Below are positions 1 to 5,223 of a stretch of DNA of 5,223 nucleotides, piece by piece. The stretch is from Pseudomonadota bacterium (lineage in GTDB: Bacteria; Pseudomonadota; Alphaproteobacteria; Rhodospirillales; Magnetospirillaceae), in contig JAEZFE010000351.1 of the NCBI GenBank assembly GCA_023437865.1, positions 1 to 5,223 of the forward strand, in the 5' to 3' direction. The stretch's first letter is position 1; every line of letters begins with the position of its first letter. The notes beneath the pieces were generated by a model. The model made no database searches. It saw nothing but the letters and a program-made list of their open reading frames with translations, and had not been told where the DNA came from. Made by a program: the position numbers and the translations under genes.

Positions 1-72
1 GTGGAGGGACACGTGAAAGGTTCCGTTGTTTACCTGACTTGTCCTGGCCCTGTGGCGCTCCCATACTCCCAT

Positions 73-103
73 TTGACAAGCACAAGGAGACATGGCCTAC
101 TTT
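73..103 (+). promoter_or_regulatory. Possible sigma70-type promoter
   Basis: A perfect TTGACA hexamer lies at 73-78. The best -10 candidates are weak: CCTACT at 96-101 with a 17-base spacer, or TACTTT at 98-103 with a 19-base spacer; each matches three of six consensus positions. Transcription would begin near 108-112, giving a leader of over 100 bases before livG. The match to the -35 consensus is seen directly; promoter activity is inferred. The weak -10 might mean an activator is needed, or that the match is chance. Confidence 0.33.
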
Positions 104-153
104 TGAAAAATTAAGGAAGAACGCCTCAAGGGGAGGACAATAGTCCACGCGCT

Positions 154-198
154 CCGCAACAGTTGTGGCGCAGCGCAACAAATTTTCCGCTGCAACAA
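154..198 (+). repeat. GCAACA repeat cluster with imperfect palindrome, candidate operator
   Basis: GCAACA occurs three times in direct orientation, at 156-161, 175-180 and 192-197, with start-to-start distances of 19 and 17 bases. The middle copy is part of an inverted repeat, TTGTGGCGC (163-171) and GCGCAACAA (173-181), centred on A172 with eight of nine pairs matching. The same TTGTGG arm can also pair with the first copy (CCGCAAC at 154-160 with GTTGTGG at 162-168, one G-T wobble). Such a cluster just ahead of an operon suits a dimeric regulator, but I cannot name one. It lies downstream of the putative promoter and inside the transcribed leader, so it could equally act at the RNA level. 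Confidence 0.35.
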
Positions 199-215
199 AA
201 AAGAACTCGCCGCCG

Positions 216-220
216 GGAGG
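216..220 (+). promoter_or_regulatory. Shine-Dalgarno site fixing the livG start
   Basis: GGAGG lies five bases before ATG 226. This supports ATG 226 over the upstream in-frame TTG at 163. The TTG would add 21 residues with no counterpart in the LivG family and has no comparable ribosome site ahead of it. Confidence 0.8.
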
Positions 221-225
221 GTCAA

Positions 226-973
226 ATGGGAGACGATTTCATCGTCGAAACCCGTAACCTGACGAAAGAATTCAAAGGTTTTGTCGCGGTGTCGGACGTC
301 AATCTGAAGGTCCGCCGCAATACTATCCATGCCCTTATCGGCCCCAATGGCGCCGGCAAGACCACCTGCTTCAATCTGATCACCAAGTTCCTGCCGCCGT
401 CGCGCGGCCAGATCCTTTTCAACGGGCGCGACATCACCCATGCCAAGCCGGCGGCCATCGCGCGGCAGGGCATGGTGCGCAGCTTCCAGATTTCGGCGGT
501 GTTCGGTCACCTGACCGCCCTAGAAAACGTGCGCGTGGCGCTGCAGCGCAAGCTGGGCACGTCGTTCCAGTTCTGGAAGTCCGACAACAGCCTCGCCGAC
601 CTTAACGGCCGCGCCCTGGAATTGCTGGAGGCGGTCGGCGTCGCCGAGTACCGCGACACTCCAGCGGGCGAGCTATCTTATGGCCGCAAGCGCGCTCTCG
701 AAATCGCCACCACGCTGGCGCTCGACCCCGAGATGCTGCTGTTGGACGAGCCCATGGCCGGCATGGGCACCGAGGACGTGGCCCGCACCGCCGAACTGAT
801 CCGCCGCGTCGCCAAGGACCGCACGGTGCTGATGGTCGAACACAATCTGTCCGTCGTGGCCGATCTGTCCGACACCATCACGGTGCTGAAGCTGGGCAAG
901 GTGCTGGCCGAAGGGCCGTACGCGGAAATCTCCAAAAACCCCGAAGTCATCGAGGCCTACATGGGGCACGGCC

Positions 974-981
<8 letters not shown>
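226..981 (+). CDS. livG: HAAT-family ABC transporter ATP-binding protein LivG
   Basis: This is one of the two ATPase subunits that power the five-part importer encoded here; it acts on the cytoplasmic face of the inner membrane. The protein has 251 residues, close to E. coli LivG (about 255). Visible motifs in order are Walker A GPNGAGKTT (39-47), Q-loop Gln88 in RSFQIS, an ABC signature in the LivG form LSYGRKR (150-156), Walker B LLLDEP (171-176) with catalytic Glu175, and H-loop His206 in VEHN. The C-terminus carries the LivG-type tail with NPEVIEAYMG (238-247), matching the family's usual ending. All catalytic residues are present, so the enzyme should be active. The start at ATG 226 rests on the ribosome site at 216-220. 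It is first in the operon, and its last 8 bases overlap livF, which implies coupled translation. Family assignment is firm; the transported ligand is not shown by this subunit. Confidence 0.95.
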
Positions 982-1681
<700 letters not shown>

Positions 1682-1692
1682 GGAAAGCCTAC

Positions 1693-1719
1693 CCATCTCA
1701 CCGCCAAAGGCGGGAGAGG
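1693..1719 (+). promoter_or_regulatory. Stem-loop between livF and the binding-protein gene
   Basis: CCGCC (1701-1705) pairs with GGCGG (1709-1713) around an AAA loop. The stem extends past a bulged A1700 through TCTC (1696-1699) and GAGA (1714-1717), and may add CC (1693-1694) with GG (1718-1719) past a bulged A1695. The bases that follow are A-rich, not a U-tract, so it does not look like an intrinsic terminator in either direction. A role in RNA processing or in protecting the 5' side of the binding-protein message is inferred from its position. Confidence 0.5.
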
Positions 1720-1756
1720 AAAAAATAAACAAATAAGTACTCGGAGGTTCACGAAC
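1719..1756 (+). promoter_or_regulatory. A-rich leader and strong ribosome site of the binding-protein gene
   Basis: An A-rich run (1720-1737) precedes GGAGGT (1743-1748), with nine bases between GGAGG and ATG 1757. A/U-rich unstructured leaders ahead of a strong Shine-Dalgarno are known to favour ribosome loading. This fits the usual need for far more binding protein than membrane subunits. The only other clearly strong ribosome sites in the operon precede livG and livM. Confidence 0.6.
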
Positions 1757-2971
1757 ATGCTCAAGAAGGCACTGGTAGGCGCGGTGGCCGCGCTGGCTTT
1801 GACCGCCGGCACCGCGAATGCTCAATTCTCGGACAACAAGATCAAGATCGGCGTGCTGACCGATCTCTCCGGCACCTATTCGGACCTCGCCGGCCAGGGC
1901 TCGGTGGTCGCCGCCCAGATGGCTATCGAGGATTTCGGCGGCAAGCTCAACGGCATGCCCATCGAACTGGTCTCGGCCGACCACCAGAACAAACCCGACA
2001 TCGCCAGCTCCATCGCCCGCAAATGGTATGACGCCGAGCAGGTGGACGCGGTCTTCGACCTGGTCACCACCGCCGCCGCCGTCGCGGTGCGCGAAGTGAG
2101 CCGCGAGAAGGGCAAGATCGACATGAATTCCGGCGCGGGCTCTACCGTGCTGACCAACGACAAGTGCTCGCCCACCGGCTTCCACTGGACCTACGACGTC
2201 TACGCCATGGCAGTGGGCACCGGCAACGCCGTGGTCAAGCAAGGCGGCGACACCTGGTTCTTCCTGACCGCCGACTACGCCTTCGGTCACGACCTCGAGG
2301 CCCAGACCGCCAAGGTGGTCAAGGCCAATGGCGGCACGGTCAAGGGCACGGTGCGCCATCCCTTCCCCAATTCCGACTTCTCGTCGTTCCTACTGCAGGC
2401 CCAGGCGTCGCAGGCCAAGATCATCGGCCTCGCCAATGCCGGCTCGGACACCATCAACGCCATCAAGCAGGCCAAGGAATTCGGCATCACCCAGGGCGGC
2501 CAGCAGCTCGCCGGCCTTCTGGTGTTCATCTCCGACGTCCACTCGCTGGGCCTCGACACCGCCCAGGGCATGCTGCTGACCACCGGCTATTACTGGGACA
2601 AGGACGATGGCAGCCGCGCCTTCGGCAAGAAGTGGAGCGAGCGCATGAAGGGCCGCATGCCGACCATGGTCCATGCCGGCGTCTATTCCTCGGTGCTTCA
2701 CTACCTGCGCTCGGTCCAGGCCGCCAAGACCGATGAGGGCATCAAGGTCGCCGACCAGATCCGCACGTTGCCGATCAACGATTTCTTCGCCAAAAACGGC
2801 AAGGTCCGCCCCGATGGCCGCATGGTCCACGACATGTACCTGGCCCAGGTGAAGAAGCCGTCGGAAGCCAAGGGCCCGTGGGATTACTACAACATCCTGC
2901 GCACCATTCCGGGCGACGAGGCGTTCAAGCCGCTGTCGGAAAGCACCTGCCCGCTGGTCAAGAAGTCCTGA
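1757..2971 (+). CDS. livK: Periplasmic substrate-binding protein of the HAAT (LivK-like) family
   Basis: This secreted protein should capture the ligand in the periplasm and deliver it to LivH-LivM. It has 404 residues. The N-terminus is a Sec signal peptide: two lysines, a hydrophobic core (5-17) and a cleavage site after ANA (20-22), leaving Gln23 first. There is no lipobox cysteine, so it is a soluble protein. The mature part is a type I periplasmic binding fold (Peripla_BP_6/COG0683), recognisable from KIGVLTDLSGTYSDLAGQG (30-48), MAIEDFGG (55-62), TADYAFGHDL (171-180) and DTAQGM (267-272). Two cysteines remain after processing, C137 and C398, the latter in the CPLVKKS tail, and may form a disulfide. 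The symbol marks family membership only. The glutamate with which E. coli LivJ holds the amino group has no obvious equivalent near 252-262, so the ligand could be a branched-chain amino acid or another small carboxylate. Confidence 0.92.
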   Translation: MLKKALVGAVAALALTAGTANAQFSDNKIKIGVLTDLSGTYSDLAGQGSVVAAQMAIEDFGGKLNGMPIELVSADHQNKPDIASSIARKWYDAEQVDAVFDLVTTAAAVAVREVSREKGKIDMNSGAGSTVLTNDKCSPTGFHWTYDVYAMAVGTGNAVVKQGGDTWFFLTADYAFGHDLEAQTAKVVKANGGTVKGTVRHPFPNSDFSSFLLQAQASQAKIIGLANAGSDTINAIKQAKEFGITQGGQQLAGLLVFISDVHSLGLDTAQGMLLTTGYYWDKDDGSRAFGKKWSERMKGRMPTMVHAGVYSSVLHYLRSVQAAKTDEGIKVADQIRTLPINDFFAKNGKVRPDGRMVHDMYLAQVKKPSEAKGPWDYYNILRTIPGDEAFKPLSESTCPLVKKS

Positions 2972-2981
2972 TCTAGGTATG

Positions 2982-3011
2982 ACCCCGGGGGCGCGCCATG
3001 CGCCTCCGGGT
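2982..3011 (+). promoter_or_regulatory. Strong GC-rich stem-loop between the binding-protein gene and livH
   Basis: The arm ACCC-GGGGGCGC (2982-2994, with C2986 bulged) pairs with GCGCCTCCGGGT (3000-3011) around a five-base loop. This gives 12 pairs, including one G-T wobble at 2989/3005. It starts 10 bases after the stop codon. No U-tract follows, so transcription should continue into livH. Hairpins at this place in binding-protein operons are known to protect the upstream message from 3' exonucleases and to lower expression of the permease genes. That role is inferred here. Confidence 0.65.
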
Positions 3012-3028
3012 GCCGGCACGCCGCCGAT

Positions 3029-3048
3029 AGGGAGAGCAAGAAACGACC
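3029..3048 (+). promoter_or_regulatory. Widely spaced ribosome site of livH
   Basis: The only purine-rich tract before livH is AGGGAGAG (3029-3036), which ends 12 bases before ATG 3049 and 15 before the second in-frame ATG at 3052. This is longer than the usual 5-9 bases and predicts weaker initiation than for the binding protein. ATG 3049 is preferred because it is nearer; the two choices differ by one residue. Confidence 0.5.
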
Positions 3049-3936
3049 ATGATGACCGTCTTCGGCATACCGGCCGCCGCCCTGTTCGGCCAGCTTCTGC
3101 TGGGCCTGATCAACGGCGCGTTCTACGCCATGCTGAGTCTGGGCCTGGCCCTGATCTTCGGCTTGCTCAACATCATCAACTTCAGCCACGGTGCCCAATA
3201 CATGATGGGGGCCTTCGTGGCCTGGCTGATCCTGACCTATGCCGGCGCGGGCTATTGGGTGGCGCTGATCGTCGCCCCCATCATCGTCGCCGCCATCGGC
3301 ATTGTCATCGAGCGCACCATGCTGTCGCGGCTCTATAAGCTCGACCACCTGTATGGTTTGCTGCTGACCTTCGGCCTGGCGCTGATCATCGAGGGAGTGT
3401 TCCGCCAGCTCTACGGCATCTCGGGCATGCCCTACGCGGTTCCCAAGGAACTGGCCGGCGGCTGGAACCTCGGCTTCATGTACCTGCCCATCTATCGCGG
3501 CTGGGTCGTTCTGGCCTCGCTGGTGCTGTGCCTGGGCACCTGGTTCGCCATCGAGAAGACCAAGCTGGGCGCCTACCTGCGCGCCGCCACCGAGAACCCC
3601 ACCCTCGTCCAGGCCATGGGCGTCAACGTTCCGGTGATGATCACACTGACCTACGGCTTCGGCGTGGCGTTGGCCGCCATCGCCGGCGTGCTGGCCGCCC
3701 CGGTCTATTCGGTCAACCCGCTGATGGGGTCGAACCTAATCATCGTGGTGTTCGCGGTGGTGGTGATCGGCGGCATGGGCTCGATCATGGGCTCGGTGCT
3801 GACCGGCTTCATGCTGGGTCTTCTGGAGGGCCTCACCAAGGTGTTCTACCCGGAAGCTGCGGCGACCGTCATCTTCATGGTCATGGTGGTGGTGCTGCTG
3901 ATCAAGCCCGCCGGCCTGTTCGGCAAGGGAGCCTGA
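3049..3936 (+). CDS. livH: HAAT-family ABC transporter permease LivH
   Basis: This is one half of the heterodimeric inner-membrane channel. The protein has 295 residues, near the family norm, and is almost entirely hydrophobic. About eight membrane segments can be drawn, roughly at 10-30, 31-45, 52-66, 69-87, 101-118, 151-168, 197-217 and 229-257, plus a C-terminal one at 272-287. Family marks are GLLNIINFSHGAQYMMGAF (38-56), the cytoplasmic coupling loop RAATENPTLVQAMGVNV (178-194) that contacts an ATPase, GGMGSIMGSV (241-250) and the ending LLIKPAGLFGK (283-293). It follows the binding-protein gene after a 77-base spacer with a strong hairpin. It is followed after three bases by livM, whose ribosome site lies inside the end of livH, so the two permeases are probably translated together. 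Membrane boundaries are by eye. Confidence 0.95.
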   Translation: MMTVFGIPAAALFGQLLLGLINGAFYAMLSLGLALIFGLLNIINFSHGAQYMMGAFVAWLILTYAGAGYWVALIVAPIIVAAIGIVIERTMLSRLYKLDHLYGLLLTFGLALIIEGVFRQLYGISGMPYAVPKELAGGWNLGFMYLPIYRGWVVLASLVLCLGTWFAIEKTKLGAYLRAATENPTLVQAMGVNVPVMITLTYGFGVALAAIAGVLAAPVYSVNPLMGSNLIIVVFAVVVIGGMGSIMGSVLTGFMLGLLEGLTKVFYPEAAATVIFMVMVVVLLIKPAGLFGKGA

Positions 3937-3939
3937 GCG

Positions 3940-4926
3940 ATGGCGAAACACGATGTTGCCCTGACCGCCGCCCCGCTGGGCGCCCCCGCCAAGCCCACCT
4001 CGCGCCAGACCATCTTCGTGCTGGCGCTGCTGGGGCTGGCCCTGGTGGCCCCCATGGGCATCTACCCGGTCTTCCTGATGAAGGGGTTGTGCTTCGCCCT
4101 GTTCGCCTCGGCGTTCAATTTGCTGCTTGGCTATGTGGGCCTGCTGTCCTTCGGCCACGCCATGTTCTTCGGCTGGTCGGCCTATGTGACGGCGCACGCC
4201 GCCAAGGTCTGGGGCCTCACCCCCGAGCTTGCCATCCTGGCCGGCGTCGCGCTGGCCGCCGTGATGGGCACGGTGGTGGGTTGGCTCGCCATCCGGCGCC
4301 AGGGCATCTACTTCGCCATGATCACGCTGGCGCTGGCCCAGTTGATGTTCTTCCTGGCGGTGCAGGCGCCGTTCACCCACGGCGAGGACGGCATCCAGGG
4401 CGTGCCGCGCGGGCACCTGTTCGGGCTGATCGACCTCAACAACATGATGAACATGTATTACTTCGTGCTGGCGGTATTCGTGGCGGCGCTGCTGTTCCTC
4501 TACCGTGTCGTCCACTCGCCGTTCGGCCAGGTGCTCAAGGCCATCCGCGACAACGAGCCGCGCGCCATCTCGCTGGGCTATCAGGTCGAGCGCTACAAGC
4601 TGATCGCCTTCGTGCTGTCGGCCATGCTGGCCGGCCTCGCCGGTTCGGTCAAAAGCCTGGTGTTCCAGTTGGCATCCCTGGCCGACGTGCATTGGCACGC
4701 CTCGGGCGAGGTGGTGCTGATGACGCTGCTGGGCGGCGTCGGCACCGTGTTCGGGCCCACCGTCGGTGCCTTCCTGGTGGTGACCATTCAGAACTACTTC
4801 TCCGAGGTGGGCTCGTGGGTCACCATCATCCAGGGCGGGATCTTCGTGGTCTGCGTGCTGGCGTTCCGCAGCGGCATCGTCGGCGTCATCGCACCGTGGC
4901 TGAAGAAGCGCGGCATCCAGGCATAA
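3940..4926 (+). CDS. livM: HAAT-family ABC transporter permease LivM
   Basis: This is the second channel subunit and partner of LivH. The protein has 328 residues. It begins with a hydrophilic, Ala/Pro-rich tail of about 23 residues, then hydrophobic segments near 24-45, 48-68, 95-116, 124-143, 172-189, 220-237, 258-285 and 293-315. LivM hallmarks are NLLLGYVGLLSFGHAMFFG (60-78), RRQGIYFAMITLALAQ (119-134), the coupling loop from GQVLKAIRDNEPRAISLG (196-213) and GEVVLMTLLGGVGTVFGPT (256-274). The start is supported by AAGGGAG (3925-3931), eight bases upstream and within livH, and by a three-base gap that implies coupled translation. No key segment is missing. The N-terminal tail is shorter than the extended N-terminal part of E. 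coli LivM, which is common in this broader family. Confidence 0.95.
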   Translation: MAKHDVALTAAPLGAPAKPTSRQTIFVLALLGLALVAPMGIYPVFLMKGLCFALFASAFNLLLGYVGLLSFGHAMFFGWSAYVTAHAAKVWGLTPELAILAGVALAAVMGTVVGWLAIRRQGIYFAMITLALAQLMFFLAVQAPFTHGEDGIQGVPRGHLFGLIDLNNMMNMYYFVLAVFVAALLFLYRVVHSPFGQVLKAIRDNEPRAISLGYQVERYKLIAFVLSAMLAGLAGSVKSLVFQLASLADVHWHASGEVVLMTLLGGVGTVFGPTVGAFLVVTIQNYFSEVGSWVTIIQGGIFVVCVLAFRSGIVGVIAPWLKKRGIQA

Positions 4927-4941
4927 CGGGGGAGAGCGAGC

Positions 4942-5223
4942 ATGTACAAGGATATCCTGGTCCATCTCGACGGCGGCGACCGCGACCCGTTGCGCATCAC
5001 CGCCGCCCTGAACCTGGCCAAGCGCTTCGGCGGACGGCTAACCGGTCTGTTCGCCCGCGCCGAGCACAACAAGGCCGCCCAGGTGGCCCGCCGTGGCTCG
5101 GACAGCTTCGAAATTGCCGCCAAGCATTCGGAGGAGCAGTTCACCCAGGCCGCTGCCGATGCCGGCGTGCCGGTACGCTGGTGGCGTCTGGCCCATGGCG
5201 AGCCCGGTCACGTACTGCACGAG
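4942..5223 (+). CDS. Universal stress protein (UspA family), 3' end outside the window
   Basis: Ninety-four codons are visible, open to the right edge, with no stop. The start ATG is preceded by GGGGGAG (4928-4934) at a seven-base spacing, and the gene begins 15 bases after the livM stop, so it is probably in the same transcript. The N-terminus MYKDILVHLDGG (1-12) is the first beta strand and loop typical of Usp domains. It is followed by a helix with AALNLAKRFGGRLTGLFAR (21-39), the usual pattern leading to the second strand. The family's ATP-binding glycine motif lies near the domain end and would be beyond the window, so nucleotide binding cannot be judged. A single-domain (about 145 residues) or tandem form (about 275 residues) is possible. 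Usp proteins are cytoplasmic and linked to starvation and stress; a specific role next to a transporter is inference. Confidence 0.82.
   Translation, partial: MYKDILVHLDGGDRDPLRITAALNLAKRFGGRLTGLFARAEHNKAAQVARRGSDSFEIAAKHSEEQFTQAAADAGVPVRWWRLAHGEPGHVLHE

Larger units (their letters stand above)
1..225 (+). other. Leader region upstream of livG, no supported gene
   Basis: This stretch is visibly richer in A and T than the rest of the window. Two forward frames stay open for a while (1-114 and 3-143), but their third positions are not G/C-biased like the genes downstream, and neither translation resembles a family I know, so I do not call them. Three purine-rich Shine-Dalgarno-like tracts occur, at 84-89 (AAGGAG), 130-136 (GGGGAGG) and 216-220 (GGAGG). 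Only the last has a start codon at a good distance. The region most likely carries the promoter and operator of the transport operon. The gene to the left of the window is not visible. Confidence 0.6.

Noticed and set aside
86..91. Gln193 in place of the H-loop histidine and the missing Q-loop glutamine in LivF, as signs of a degenerate ATPase
   Set aside because: These are residue-level features of the protein encoded at 974-1681 (residues 86-91 and 193). Both are typical of the LivF family, and Walker A, Walker B and the signature are intact.
92..106. Four-codon frame ATG to TGA (MAYF) after AAGGAG, as a possible leader peptide
   Set aside because: The Shine-Dalgarno-like tract ends only two bases before the ATG, the peptide is extremely short, and no terminator or antiterminator pair for attenuation follows.
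3..143. Forward frame open from the window edge, as a possible tail of an upstream gene
   Set aside because: Third positions lack the strong G/C bias of the neighbouring genes and the translation shows no familiar motif. A second frame (1-114) is open over the same stretch, so openness carries little weight.
163..225. TTG start that would lengthen LivG by 21 residues
   Set aside because: The extension has no family counterpart and no ribosome site of its own, whereas ATG 226 has GGAGG at an ideal distance. The TTG also lies within the palindrome at 163-181.
1693..1719. Reading this stem-loop as an intrinsic terminator
   Set aside because: It is followed by an A-rich tract on the + strand and has no T-run in the position needed for the - strand. 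The downstream genes clearly belong to the same transporter.
3736..4965. A 409-codon open frame on the - strand opposite livH, livM and the Usp start
   Set aside because: It shows the same shadow pattern: very rich in His, Gln, Asp and Arg, crosses several real genes, and has no domain or ribosome-site support.

Overview
The window is a compact, GC-rich bacterial transport operon, all on the + strand. Third codon positions are overwhelmingly G or C. The protein sequences and the spacing of the genes fit an alphaproteobacterium, most likely a Rhodospirillales member of the Magnetospirillum/Azospirillum type. That placement is an impression from the sequence, not a database result.

Layout: positions 1-225 are a relatively AT-rich leader without a convincing gene. 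It holds a possible sigma70-like -35 element, a cluster of GCAACA repeats with an imperfect palindrome, and the Shine-Dalgarno site of the first gene. Then come five genes of one ABC importer of the hydrophobic amino acid transporter (HAAT, Liv) family. They are livG (ATPase, 226-981), livF (ATPase, 974-1681, overlapping livG by 8 bases), a livK-type periplasmic binding protein (1757-2971), livH (permease, 3049-3936) and livM (permease, 3940-4926). A universal stress protein (Usp) gene starts 15 bases after livM and runs off the right edge (4942-5223).

How the parts work together: the secreted binding protein captures a small ligand in the periplasm and delivers it to the LivH-LivM membrane heterodimer. 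LivG and LivF hydrolyse ATP on the cytoplasmic face to drive uptake. The complete set of five components is present and every key ATPase motif is intact. The gene order (ATPases, binding protein, permeases) differs from the E. coli livKHMGF order. The binding-protein gene is the only one bracketed by sizeable spacers (75 and 77 bases). Each spacer contains a stem-loop without a U-tract, which suggests that its mRNA segment is processed or stabilised separately. The ligand cannot be read from the sequence; branched-chain amino acids are the default family guess, but other carboxylates are possible.

I found no mobile element, CRISPR array, RNA gene, frameshift or clearly undescribed system. The points worth a second look are the leader repeats, the two intra-operon hairpins, the uncertain ligand of the binding protein, and the linked Usp gene.
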